Shown here one piece after another: positions 17,846 to 27,411 of a DNA stretch of 64,000 bases. The translations under genes were made by a program, and so were the position numbers. The stretch's first letter is position 1, and each line of letters starts with the position of its first letter. Below the pieces are notes generated by a model. That model was given only the letters and a program-made list of their open reading frames with translations, made no database searches and was not told where the DNA came from. Location of the stretch: contig NZ_QCXY01000008.1 of the NCBI RefSeq assembly GCF_003347495.1, positions 1-64,000 on the forward strand. The letters run 5' to 3'. The DNA comes from Pleomorphovibrio marinus (lineage in GTDB: Bacteria; Bacteroidota; Bacteroidia; Cytophagales; Cyclobacteriaceae).

Positions 17846-18844
17846 CTATTTACCTACTCTCCCCCACATTTCAGCGATCAATTCATCATAAAACTCTGAA
17901 ACCGTCATGCCCACGGCCCTCACTTGCTGGGATATCAGGCTGGTTTCCGTTTGGCCAGGGACAGTATTGATCTCGATAAAATAAAATTCCCCAGTGTTTT
18001 TTTCCAGGAAGTAATCCATTCTTACTGCCCCTTTACAGTTGAGTTTGGCATACACTGCCTCTGCGATTTGTTTTACTTTTGCCACTTCCCTTTCATCCAT
18101 CCTCCCAGGGGTAATTTCCTCAGAAACCCCTGGTGAATATTTGGCCTCAAAATCAAAGAATTCTTTAGAACTGATGATTTCCGTGGCAGGAAGGACCCTT
18201 ATCTCCTCGCCTACCTTATACATCCCAATGGAAAATTCCCTGCCATCCACAAACTCTTCCACCAAAACCTGATTATCTTCTTCAAAGGCCTTTACCAAGG
18301 CATCATCCATTTCCTCGGCCTGTTTTACCTTGCTCATGCCTATACTGCTGCCACCGGTATTGGGTTTTACAAAACAGGGAAGGGTAAGCTGACGCATCAC
18401 TTCACCGGCTAGTCTGGTGCTATATCCCATCAATTGCATGGACTTGGCTACCTTAAGTTCGGGGATGTCTTGCAGGATGGCTTTGGTGTAGGCCTTGTTC
18501 ATAGTGATGGCGGAGGTAAGGACATCACAGGTGGTGTAGGGAATCCCTATCATTTCCAAGTACCCTGCTAGTTTGCCATCCTCTCCGGGCGAGCCGTGGA
18601 TAATATTGAAAACACCGTCAAAAGTCACTTTTCCCTCAGGAAGATCCAGGGAAAAATCATTCAAGTTAACCGGGAGTTTTTTGCCTTCCTTGGTTTCAAA
18701 GTACCAATCCCCAGGGTAGATAAAAATTTTATAGATGTTGTATTTTTCCTTATCCAGGTTTTTTTCCACAATGGCTGCACTCTTTAGGGAAACCACGTGC
18801 TCCCCTGTGAAGCCTCCTGTAATTAGGGCAATGTTCTTCTTCAT
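17846..18844 (-). CDS. ddl: D-alanine--D-alanine ligase
   Basis: 332 residues, ATP-grasp fold. Visible motifs: GGFTGEHVVSLKSA at the N-terminus, KPNTGGSSIGMSKV (ATP-binding), EEFVDGREFSIG and, near the end, FYFIEINTVPGQTETSL with the Mg-binding Glu and Asn and the Ser/Thr-rich omega region. It joins two D-Ala for peptidoglycan precursor synthesis. It is monocistronic here, divergent from the DPP-IV gene. Confidence 0.95.
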   Translation of the reverse strand: MKKNIALITGGFTGEHVVSLKSAAIVEKNLDKEKYNIYKIFIYPGDWYFETKEGKKLPVNLNDFSLDLPEGKVTFDGVFNIIHGSPGEDGKLAGYLEMIGIPYTTCDVLTSAITMNKAYTKAILQDIPELKVAKSMQLMGYSTRLAGEVMRQLTLPCFVKPNTGGSSIGMSKVKQAEEMDDALVKAFEEDNQVLVEEFVDGREFSIGMYKVGEEIRVLPATEIISSKEFFDFEAKYSPGVSEEITPGRMDEREVAKVKQIAEAVYAKLNCKGAVRMDYFLEKNTGEFYFIEINTVPGQTETSLISQQVRAVGMTVSEFYDELIAEMWGRVGK

Positions 18845-18936
18845 CAGATGTCTATTTCTTGCGAATTACCATTTTTTTGGGAATAATGAAAAAGGAGTGG
18901 GTTGTTTTATAGGGAATTTAGGATAGTTAACGTCGG

Positions 18937-18971
18937 TTTGTTTCATCCATTTATCCAAATAGCTATCTTTG
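18937..18971 (+). promoter_or_regulatory. Putative Bacteroidota promoter for the DPP-IV gene
   Basis: TTTG at 18937-18940 and TATCTTTG at 18964-18971 match the -33 and -7 elements (spacing 23 bp, slightly long). Transcription would begin around 18978, 14 nt ahead of the ATG at 18992, which supports that start over the upstream TTG at 18902. Confidence 0.45.
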
Positions 18972-18991
18972 GCCGATTAAAACAGGAATCC

Positions 18992-21166
18992 ATGACAAAG
19001 CAAATCACTACCATTCTGATCACTATCCTGGTTCTTTTCCCCGGGATTTGCCCGGTTTATGCCCAAGTAGACATTACGTTGGAGGACATTTTTCAAAAGG
19101 GAGTCTTTTCCAAGGATGGTGTGTATGGGATCAACTGGATGAAAGATGGCAGGTATTATTCTACCTTGGAAAAAGAGGGGGGTGCCAAGGTGGTAAGGGT
19201 CAACCTTGAAACCGGAGAAAGGGAAGAAGTAGTGGTGGATGGCAATGAAATCGGTCTTCAGTTCTCTGGCTATTCCTTTAATGAAGATGAATCCAAGCTG
19301 CTTTTATCCAGTGAAGTGGAGTCCATCTATAGAAGGTCTACCAAGGGGGTTTATCATGTTTTTGACAGAGAAACCCAAGAGCTTCAGCCGCTGTACGAGA
19401 ATGAAAAGGTTTCTTATGCCACCTTGTCCCCGGATAACACCAAGGTGGCATTTGTGAAGGATAACAACCTTTATTATAAAGATCTAAAGTCTGGAGAGTT
19501 GCATCAGGTCACCTTAGATGGAAAGGAAAACCACATAATTAATGGTGCAGCAGATTGGGTATATGAGGAAGAATTCAGCATGGCACAGGCCTTTAAATGG
19601 TCTCCTGATGGAAAAAAAATTGCTTTTTTGAGGTTTGACGAGAGTGAGGTTCCAGCATACAACATGCAGCTCTGGGGGGAGCTGTATCCCCAAGATTATA
19701 TTTTTAAATACCCTAAAGCTGGAGAAAAGAATGCGGTGGTTGGTGTGCATATTCATCATTTGGATGGGGAAACTGTAATAATGGATAGTGGGGAGGAAGA
19801 GGACGTCTACCTGCCTAGAATTTTCTGGGCAGGAAATTCCGATACCTTGGCTTTTATACGCCTAAATCGTTTGCAAAACCAAATGGATTTGTACCATGCG
19901 GATTCCAGAACAGGAAACTCCCAGCTTTTGCTATCCGAAAGTTCTTCTACTTATGTGGATCTAAATTACAATGATAATCTACTTTACTTGGACAACGGAA
20001 AGGGAATAATTTCTACTTCCGAAAAGGATGGGTTTAAGCATATTTACCATCATGACCTATCTGGCAACCTTATTCGGCAAATCACCTCTGGGGACTGGGA
20101 AGTCACTGAGCTCATAGGCATTGATCAGGATGCCGGCAAAATTTATTTTCATTCTACAGAGGTTTCCCCTTTGCAAACCCACCTGTTTGTGGTGGATATG
20201 AAGGGAGAAAACAAAAAACAGCTCACCAAGGAAAGTGGAACTCATCAAACGGATATGAGTCCAGATTTCAAGTATTACATTGGAACCTTTTCCAACACGG
20301 AGACTCCGGATCTCATCAGGCTTTTTGACACGGATGGACTTGAGCTTACCGTTTTGGAGAACAATTCCAGGCTAAAGGAAAGGTTAGAAAACTTCAACCT
20401 TGGCTCCAAGGAATTCTTTGAAATGGAGGCCGCAGATGGAAGTAAAATGAATGGGTATTTGATAAAGCCACATGATTTTGATCCAGCGAAGAAATATCCC
20501 GTATTGATGTACGTATATGGTGGTCCTGGTTCACAGAATGTAAAAGATTCTTGGACAAGTATCAGGGATTTTTGGCACTTTCATCTGGCGGGCGAAGGCT
20601 ATTTAGTGGCATGTGTGGACAACAGAGGCACAGGGGCTAAAGGTAGGGAGTTCAAACATGCGACTTATGCCAATTTGGGAAAATTGGAGGTGGAAGACCA
20701 AATAGATGCAGCCAAATACATGGGGACATTACCCTATGTGGATCCGGAAAGAATTGGGATTTGGGGTTGGTCTTATGGAGGATACATGTCCTCACTTTCC
20801 CTTATGCTGGGGAATGAGGTATTCAAAACTGCCATAGCAGTGGCCCCTGTCACCACATGGAGGTATTATGACACCATCTATACCGAAAGGTACCTGCAGA
20901 CACCCCAGCTCAACCCTTCAGGATATGACGATAATAGCCCACTCACTCATGTCGGAAAATTAGAAGGGAGTTTTCTGCTGATTCACGGCACTGGGGACGA
21001 CAACGTGCATTTTCAAAATGCCGTTGATCTGACCAATGCACTTATTGGTGCTAATAAGCAATTTGAAACCTTTTATTACCCCAACAGAGCCCATAGCATT
21101 TCAGGAGGCAACACTTCTTTTCATCTTTATAGAAAAATGACGGACTTCATCAAAAAGAGTCTGTGA
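18992..21166 (+). CDS. Dipeptidyl peptidase IV family serine peptidase (S9B)
   Basis: 724 residues. A signal peptide ends at VYAQ, so the protein is periplasmic. The N-terminal beta-propeller contains DWVYEEEF, whose Glu residues hold the substrate N-terminus in DPP-IV. The C-terminal alpha/beta-hydrolase has the triad Ser594 (GWSYGGY), Asp669 (HGTGDDNVHFQ) and His701 (NRAHS). The Asp-His spacing of 32 equals that of human DPP-IV. It removes X-Pro or X-Ala dipeptides from peptides taken up by the cell. The start at 18992 is supported by the promoter and signal peptide. Confidence 0.95.
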   Translation: MTKQITTILITILVLFPGICPVYAQVDITLEDIFQKGVFSKDGVYGINWMKDGRYYSTLEKEGGAKVVRVNLETGEREEVVVDGNEIGLQFSGYSFNEDESKLLLSSEVESIYRRSTKGVYHVFDRETQELQPLYENEKVSYATLSPDNTKVAFVKDNNLYYKDLKSGELHQVTLDGKENHIINGAADWVYEEEFSMAQAFKWSPDGKKIAFLRFDESEVPAYNMQLWGELYPQDYIFKYPKAGEKNAVVGVHIHHLDGETVIMDSGEEEDVYLPRIFWAGNSDTLAFIRLNRLQNQMDLYHADSRTGNSQLLLSESSSTYVDLNYNDNLLYLDNGKGIISTSEKDGFKHIYHHDLSGNLIRQITSGDWEVTELIGIDQDAGKIYFHSTEVSPLQTHLFVVDMKGENKKQLTKESGTHQTDMSPDFKYYIGTFSNTETPDLIRLFDTDGLELTVLENNSRLKERLENFNLGSKEFFEMEAADGSKMNGYLIKPHDFDPAKKYPVLMYVYGGPGSQNVKDSWTSIRDFWHFHLAGEGYLVACVDNRGTGAKGREFKHATYANLGKLEVEDQIDAAKYMGTLPYVDPERIGIWGWSYGGYMSSLSLMLGNEVFKTAIAVAPVTTWRYYDTIYTERYLQTPQLNPSGYDDNSPLTHVGKLEGSFLLIHGTGDDNVHFQNAVDLTNALIGANKQFETFYYPNRAHSISGGNTSFHLYRKMTDFIKKSL

Positions 21167-21280
21167 AATTGAGCAATATGCCAGATTCTCCCGAATCCCT
21201 ATACCTATTGGAACACTGGAATTAGCAAAAAGACAGTCAGGTTTTGTTATTTAAATCACCTATTACCACCTAAGATAAGG

Positions 21281-22234
21281 TCATTCCTCAAGGCCTTCTG
21301 GGCTGCCAAAAGATTTGAGAAATGCAAGCTCCTCCCTGCTTACCTTAAATACCGTACCATGCCGGGTTCCATCCGGGAAATGAATTTGACTCGAAATGTC
21401 CTCCCAGGTTTTTAAATCATTGGAGGCCACAGCGCCCATATTATTTTCTATGTATTTGTCAAAGTACACGATCCAGCGGTCGGCTACTTTTGCAACTGTG
21501 GGGCCTTCTGCCCAGTAATCCCCAGTGATAGGCTCTCCCGCTTCCCCATACCCCTCGGTGAGTGACTCACTTCTGGCTATACGGATGTTCTTTTTTGGGG
21601 GTTCTCTTGTTTCGTCTTTTACAAAAAGTAGATATTCACCCTCTTCTTTGATGAGGGTGCCGTCAATGACATTGAAACCGGGTTCATAAAACAATTTAGT
21701 CTCGGAAAAGGACTTAAAATCCTTGGAGGTAACATAATATTGTCGGTGATTATAGGCATCCTCTTCCTCAGATTGGGTTTCAGGATATAGTCCGGAGATG
21801 GTGCTAGCCCAAAATATCAGGTAAATATCCTCCTTGTCATCATAAAAAACCTCAGGTGCCCAGGTATTTCGGGCGTTTTCCTCATGTTCCATCACAGGGA
21901 TATATTGCTGTTCGGACCAGTGAATGAGGTCTGGAGAGCTTGCATACCCAATCCCCTTTTCATTCCAACTTACAGTCCATACCATATGAAACTTTCCATC
22001 CCTACCTCGGATGACACAGGGATCCCTCATTAGCTTATCCTCTCCTACCTCAGGAGTGAGAAAAGATTTCCCTTCCCCAATTGCTTCCCAATACAGGCCA
22101 TCCATGGAGTAAGCCAGGTGCAGTCCGTCTTCCCCATTACCCATAAAATAGGAAAACATATAAATGGGGTCTTCTTCTGGAAGATCACAGGACGAGAAAA
22201 CAAGTAGGAATAACAGATAGCGTAATTTTTCCAT
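21281..22234 (-). CDS. GH43-like glycosidase lipoprotein (five-bladed propeller)
   Basis: 317 residues. The signal sequence ends in a lipobox (VFSSCD, Cys16). The body has repeated blades: AYSMDGLYWEA, MRDPCVIRGRDGKFHMVWT, YASSPDLIHWSE, NTWAPEVFYDD and FNVIDGTLIKEEG. These are typical of GH43 and related GH117/arabinosidase-like families. Candidate catalytic acids lie in RDPCV and the WAPEV and IDGTL segments, but I cannot assign them exactly. It probably trims an arabinose-, xylose- or galactose-type glycoside outside the inner membrane. It diverges from susC across a 361-bp shared control region and probably belongs to that locus. Confidence 0.75.
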   Translation of the reverse strand: MEKLRYLLFLLVFSSCDLPEEDPIYMFSYFMGNGEDGLHLAYSMDGLYWEAIGEGKSFLTPEVGEDKLMRDPCVIRGRDGKFHMVWTVSWNEKGIGYASSPDLIHWSEQQYIPVMEHEENARNTWAPEVFYDDKEDIYLIFWASTISGLYPETQSEEEDAYNHRQYYVTSKDFKSFSETKLFYEPGFNVIDGTLIKEEGEYLLFVKDETREPPKKNIRIARSESLTEGYGEAGEPITGDYWAEGPTVAKVADRWIVYFDKYIENNMGAVASNDLKTWEDISSQIHFPDGTRHGTVFKVSREELAFLKSFGSPEGLEE

Positions 22235-22595
22235 TTCCGGTTCAAAGCTAAATCAAGAATAGTTTTTAATGGGATACAAAGTTGGTCAAGGATTTGGGAA
22301 ATACCCAATCACCCCAAGGGCTAATTTAATTAATTGGTAAAAATATTGGTTCACCATAAAATAATTTTGTAAAAAGACCAAATACTTAACTGGTAGGATA
22401 GGAATGATGAGGGGCTAAAAATTTATTTGGAATTATTTTTATTGTTAAACATACTATTAATTATTTTAAATACAGGACAGTACAGGATAGACATAAGTTG
22501 TAATAAGCATTATTTTATCAAATAAATTTCTCTTTGACAATAAATAGAGAAATAAAATAATGTAATCTCACAATTTAACAGCAAACCCAATTCGT
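22235..22595. promoter_or_regulatory. Divergent control region between the GH43-like gene and susC
   Basis: 361 bp, strongly AT-rich, with no ORF. TTTGACAATAAATAG at about 22533 and TAATGTAATC further on could serve susC. On the minus strand CCAACTTTGTATCC near 22280 could serve the glycosidase gene. No clear operator repeat is visible. No sigma/anti-sigma or hybrid two-component gene adjoins the locus. Confidence 0.3.
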
Positions 22596-25500
22596 ATGAA
22601 AAATTATTTATGGGAAAAAATTAAAAACGGTGTGATGCTATCCATTCTGTTTAGTATGGTAGCCTATTATCCCGTGTTTGCCCAAGACACCAGGCAGATA
22701 AGTGGGATAGTAAAATCCCAGGAAGACATGGAGCCCATTCCCGGGGTCTCCATCCTGGTGAAGGGTACCCAGAGAGGGACAGTATCAGATATTGATGGGA
22801 ATTATGCCCTGCAAGTGACGGATGGAGAGATAATTCAGGTCAGCTTCATTGGATATGAATCCATGGAGATGGAAGTTACCAGTAGCAGAACGGACTTTGA
22901 TCTGGTGATGCAACCCTCTTTTTCAGATTTAGGGGAAGTAGTGGTAGTTGGGTATGGAAGCCAACGAAAATCGGATTTGACAGGATCAGTGGGCTCTGTA
23001 AGTGCAAAAGCCCTTCAGGAAAGGCCAGCGGCATCCCTCAACCAGGCCCTTTCTGGGAGGATCCAAGGGGTCAACGTGTCGGTAAACTCTGGAAGACCGG
23101 GGGGCAGGGCTAATATCAGGATCAGGGGTAACACATCTGTAAGTATCGCAAATGATCCTCTTTATGTTATTGATGGAGTCATCGTACACTCCACCGGCTT
23201 GGCAAATGGGAGTACTCCCATCGATTATATTAACCCGAATGACATCGAGTCAGTGGAAGTGTTGAAAGATGCTTCTGCCACGGCTATATATGGGGCTAGG
23301 GGTGCCAACGGTGTAATTCTGGTTACTACTAAAAGAGGATCCAAGAAAGGCGGGATGGTCACCTATGACACGGACTTCAGTATAGGGGTTTTGCCGAGAA
23401 AAATACCCCTTCTCAATTCAGAGGAATTTTTGAGGGTGGAGGAAATTGCCTATTCCAATGCCCAAAAATACGACCCAGTGGGCTGGCAAAACGGGATTTA
23501 CCGGGACCCAAGGCTGAAACGAACCGATCCCCGGCTTTTCGATGCCAATGGTAATCCATTGCATGATACCGATTGGCAGGATGAGTCCTTTCGTCAAGCC
23601 ATCACTCATAACCATCAATTGGCATTTACCGGAGGAAATGAAAGAGACAATTATGGGGTTTATATAGGGCACCGTGATGAGCAAGGCCTTATGCGCGGTT
23701 CCTGGCTGAAGAGGAATTCCGCTCGTTTCGTTTTTGACAGTCAAATCAAGGATTGGTTGAAGGTAGGTGGCTCATTGAGCTATAACGATCAAAGAGAAAG
23801 CCAGGTTGACCCCTTGGGGGCAGGAGGTATTATTGCGATGCGTCAAGTATTGGAGGCCTTACCTATCATTCCCGTAAGGTATGGGGATGGGAGTTGGGCA
23901 GGCAACGAGGATTATCCGGGCATGGAAGGTGGGAATAACCCCCTGCACGTGGTGGAGGACAGAGTGTATGAGCTGAGTACCCAAACGGTTTTGGGAAATG
24001 TGTATGCCAACTTCTTCCTTGCGCCAGGCTTGGAATTCAGATCCATTTTTGCCACTAATATCATCAACCAAAGAATCGATTATTATGGTGGGCGGGAATT
24101 GAATTTTATCGCTAGGAATCAAAGGGGAGACGCATCAGTCACCAATGACCGCCACAACTCCTGGCAGTTTGAGAATTACCTTACCTACAATAAAGATATA
24201 GATGACAAGCAGTCCATCAATGCCCTTCTGGGTATTTCGTGGCAGCATGTGGACAGATTTCAGTCTACAGCCAGGTCCCAGGATTTTGCAGATGATTACT
24301 TCAAGTTCAACAACCTTGGGGCTGGTGCCAATGTGTTTCAAACTTTGAGCGGAGCTACGGCCTACGGATTGAATTCCTACTTTGGCAGGTTCAATTATAA
24401 CCTAATGGAAAAATACCTCGTCACTTTTACAGGAAGGATTGATGGTTCTTCCAAATTCGGTGAGGCTAATCGTTATGCTGTTTTTCCTTCTGCCGCTGCC
24501 GCATGGAGGATATCGGAGGAGGACTTTCTGAAGGATAGTCGTACCATTTCCAATCTAAAATTGCGGAGTAGCTATGGGGTTACCGGTAACTCGGAAATTC
24601 CAGCATTCCAAGCTTTGGCGGGAATGGGTAACTATACGGTAATTTTCAATGACCAAAGAGCCATTGGTTTAGGGGTAAATCGACTTGCGAATCCGGATTT
24701 GAGATGGGAGAGGACCTTCCAGACAGACATAGGGTTAGAACTGGGGATGTTTGACAACAGACTTACCCTAGAGGTGGATCTTTACCAGAAATTGACCAGA
24801 GATATGTTGCTTAATGCCCCAGTGCCTTCCAGTAGTGGCTACACTCAAGTAACCCAAAATATAGGAAGCATGGAAAACAGAGGAGTCGAGATTGCAGTAA
24901 ACTCCGTAAATGTGGTAAGGAATAACTTCAAATGGGACACCCATTTTAACATATCCCTAAACAGAAACAGGGTCTTGGAGCTTACCGGTGGGGCGGATAT
25001 TTTCTCCGGACGCACCATTATCCGGGAAGGTGAGCCAGTGGGTTCCTTTTTCGGCTTTGTTCACCAAGGTACCTGGAATACCGATGAAGCAGACATCGCT
25101 GCCCAATACGGCAAGCTTCCCGGCGACATAAAATACCAGGATGTAAATGAAGATGGAGCTATTAACGACAATGATCGTGTCATTATTGGGCAAGGTATTC
25201 CAAGAGGGTTTGGCACCTTGATGAACACCTTCACCTACAAAAACTTCGAATTCCTGGTAGACCTCCAGTTTATGTACGGGAATAATGTCATGTGGGCAAG
25301 CAAGCACTCGGCGGAAGACAGGCAGGGTATTGCCAATAGTTTCAGGACAGTGCTAAATGCCTGGACCCCTGAAAACCAGGACACCAATATTGCCGAATTA
25401 AGACCGCTAACTGCAGGGTACAATACCTTCAATGATTCGGACAGAGCTCAGGATGGCTCCTTTTTAAGAGGAAGGAACCTGCTATTTGCATATACTTTTA

Positions 25501-25697
25501 CACCAAGTATCCTTGAGCGACTACACCTCAGCCGGCTCAGGGCTTATGTTTCTGTACAAAACTTCTTCTTGACTACACGTTTTCAGGGATATGATCCTGA
25601 AGTTTCCACCTCTGGTGCTCCATTCGATCAGGGAGTGGATCTTTATGCTTATCCAAAACCTAGGGTTTTTATGCTCGGTCTAAATATCGCACTTTAA
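22596..25697 (+). CDS. SusC/RagA-family TonB-linked outer-membrane transporter
   Basis: 1033 residues. A signal peptide ends at VFAQ; a carboxypeptidase-regulatory-like domain (about 33-115) includes GVSILVKGTQRGTVSDIDGN; a TonB box-like VVVGYGSQ leads into the plug with LSGRIQGVNVS, IRGNTSVS, PLYVIDG and ATAIYGARGANGVILVTTK. A large beta-barrel follows, ending VFMLGLNIAL. It imports oligosaccharides or similar ligands with the help of SusD, which starts 17 bp downstream. No N-terminal STN signalling domain is seen, so it probably does not itself signal to an anti-sigma factor. Confidence 0.95.
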   Translation: MKNYLWEKIKNGVMLSILFSMVAYYPVFAQDTRQISGIVKSQEDMEPIPGVSILVKGTQRGTVSDIDGNYALQVTDGEIIQVSFIGYESMEMEVTSSRTDFDLVMQPSFSDLGEVVVVGYGSQRKSDLTGSVGSVSAKALQERPAASLNQALSGRIQGVNVSVNSGRPGGRANIRIRGNTSVSIANDPLYVIDGVIVHSTGLANGSTPIDYINPNDIESVEVLKDASATAIYGARGANGVILVTTKRGSKKGGMVTYDTDFSIGVLPRKIPLLNSEEFLRVEEIAYSNAQKYDPVGWQNGIYRDPRLKRTDPRLFDANGNPLHDTDWQDESFRQAITHNHQLAFTGGNERDNYGVYIGHRDEQGLMRGSWLKRNSARFVFDSQIKDWLKVGGSLSYNDQRESQVDPLGAGGIIAMRQVLEALPIIPVRYGDGSWAGNEDYPGMEGGNNPLHVVEDRVYELSTQTVLGNVYANFFLAPGLEFRSIFATNIINQRIDYYGGRELNFIARNQRGDASVTNDRHNSWQFENYLTYNKDIDDKQSINALLGISWQHVDRFQSTARSQDFADDYFKFNNLGAGANVFQTLSGATAYGLNSYFGRFNYNLMEKYLVTFTGRIDGSSKFGEANRYAVFPSAAAAWRISEEDFLKDSRTISNLKLRSSYGVTGNSEIPAFQALAGMGNYTVIFNDQRAIGLGVNRLANPDLRWERTFQTDIGLELGMFDNRLTLEVDLYQKLTRDMLLNAPVPSSSGYTQVTQNIGSMENRGVEIAVNSVNVVRNNFKWDTHFNISLNRNRVLELTGGADIFSGRTIIREGEPVGSFFGFVHQGTWNTDEADIAAQYGKLPGDIKYQDVNEDGAINDNDRVIIGQGIPRGFGTLMNTFTYKNFEFLVDLQFMYGNNVMWASKHSAEDRQGIANSFRTVLNAWTPENQDTNIAELRPLTAGYNTFNDSDRAQDGSFLRGRNLLFAYTFTPSILERLHLSRLRAYVSVQNFFLTTRFQGYDPEVSTSGAPFDQGVDLYAYPKPRVFMLGLNIAL

Positions 25698-25714
25698 CCC
25701 AACCATCTACAATC

Positions 25715-27217
25715 ATGAAAACTACAATAAATATATTCGCGAAAGCTCTCATTTTCCTGTTTTTCATTGGAATTTGGTCCTGCAATGATTTCTTGGATGA
25801 AACGGACAAATCCAATTTCACTTTAGAAAACTATTTTACCAGACCCGAGCATGCCACCTCAGTGGTCAACTCCATTTACGAAAGCCTTCGGCCCATCACG
25901 CAGAGTGGGTTTAATGGTGGCCCATGGATGATGTTAGAATTTGCTACTGGATTGGCGGATACAGAGCTTGGACAGGCCCAGAACAGTTTATTCGTAAGGA
26001 GCTTGATCAACAATTCCGACAATGCCTATGGGCAAACCTACTGGACAACTCATTACAGGGGGATAGCCAATGCCAACCTTGCCATTGCAAAAATTCCTGA
26101 AATAGAAATGGACAACAGTACCCAAAACAGGCTTTTGGGAGAGGCAAGGTTTTTAAGGGCTTACTTCTATTATACTTTAGTGAGGATTTTTGGGGAAATT
26201 CCCTTGATTACCACACCTATTGATTTAAGTTCCCCTGAAATGTACCCAGACCCTGCCCCCATTGCTGAGATCTACGCGCAAATCGTGGAGGACCTTACCA
26301 CCGCAGAGACATTAGGGTTGCCTTTTAAAGAAACTACAGGAAGGGTTTCCATGGGTGCAGTGAAGTCGATGTTGGCAAGTGTGTACATGACCATGGCAGG
26401 ACACCCCCTTCAGGCGGGTTCTCAGTATTTTCAACTTGCGGCAGAAAAGTCCCAAGAGGTCATTCAGGCTGGGGAGTTTGGTTTGTTCAATTCTTATGGA
26501 AGCCTTCATACCGTGGAGGATAAGAATCAGGGGGAGCACATTTTCATGGCTCAATTTGCAGCCTTCATTATGCCCAGCTCCTGGCAAGTATCCATTGTTC
26601 CTTATAACAGAGGTGTAAGTGCTTACAATGATGAAACAGGTGGTATTTTTGCCAATGCCGATTTCGTCCGATCCTTTGAAGAAGGAGATAAACGAGCCGC
26701 AGAAAAGGAATTTTTCTACACGGAGTATTCCATGAGATCTGACCGAACTACAATCATGCAACTTGGTGATTATTATATTTATAAGCTTTTCGACGAGGAG
26801 GCCCAGCTGGAAACTACCAGCAGTGGGCTGAACTGGATGATCTATCGGTATGCGGAAGTCTTGCTCACCTATGCAGAGGCTGCTAACGAAGCCTTTGGGC
26901 CAACCGCTGAAGCTTACGAAGCCGTAAACCAAGTAAGAAGAAGGGCTGAGCTTCCAGACTTGGAAGGGCTAAGCCAAGAGCAGCTTCGAGAAGCCATTTG
27001 GAAAGAAAGATGGGTGGAACTATGCTATGAAAACAAAACTTGGTACGATATGGTCAGGTTAAGAAAAGCCTATAATGTCCTGGAAAACAGGTTTGAGGAT
27101 TATGTAGGTCATCAGTTTTCGTATGGACCCACAGTGACAGAACGAGAGCTCTTGTTTCCCATTCCTACGGCGGAGGTCAGAAACAATTCAAAATTGACCC
27201 AAAACCCTGGGTATTAA
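25715..27217 (+). CDS. SusD/RagB-family nutrient-binding lipoprotein
   Basis: 500 residues. A lipobox (GIWSCND, Cys23) is followed by the SusD pattern: LDETDKSNFTLENYF, GEARFLRAYFYYTLVRIFGE (the TPR-like helix pair) and, near the end, EAIWKERWVELCYENKTWYD then LLFPIPTAEVRNN. It forms the lid of the SusC channel at the cell surface and binds the glycan ligand. It is co-transcribed with susC, and a hairpin terminator follows about 25 bp after the stop. Confidence 0.95.
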   Translation: MKTTINIFAKALIFLFFIGIWSCNDFLDETDKSNFTLENYFTRPEHATSVVNSIYESLRPITQSGFNGGPWMMLEFATGLADTELGQAQNSLFVRSLINNSDNAYGQTYWTTHYRGIANANLAIAKIPEIEMDNSTQNRLLGEARFLRAYFYYTLVRIFGEIPLITTPIDLSSPEMYPDPAPIAEIYAQIVEDLTTAETLGLPFKETTGRVSMGAVKSMLASVYMTMAGHPLQAGSQYFQLAAEKSQEVIQAGEFGLFNSYGSLHTVEDKNQGEHIFMAQFAAFIMPSSWQVSIVPYNRGVSAYNDETGGIFANADFVRSFEEGDKRAAEKEFFYTEYSMRSDRTTIMQLGDYYIYKLFDEEAQLETTSSGLNWMIYRYAEVLLTYAEAANEAFGPTAEAYEAVNQVRRRAELPDLEGLSQEQLREAIWKERWVELCYENKTWYDMVRLRKAYNVLENRFEDYVGHQFSYGPTVTERELLFPIPTAEVRNNSKLTQNPGY

Positions 27218-27221
27218 TTTT

Positions 27222-27276
27222 TATCCCAGTTGGGATACCTTTTAGGGGAGGAGATTTTACTCTTCTCCCCTTATTT
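27222..27276 (+). terminator. Hairpins after susD, probable terminator
   Basis: A small stem TATCCCAGTTGGGATA at 27224-27239 is followed by GGGGAGGAG..CTTCTCCCC at about 27245-27270 and then TTATTTT. This could end or attenuate the susCD message before the ThuA-like gene 195 bp downstream of susD. Confidence 0.5.
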
Positions 27277-27411
27277 TCCTCTGTCGGATTTATAATTAAA
27301 ACCACTTATATTCTGGCTATAATTCTACCAGGAGTTTCAAAACCTTATTCTCAATCCAAATGAAATCATTAACTTAATGGTTTGAAAAAAACACCTATAA
27401 CCCCAACCCAA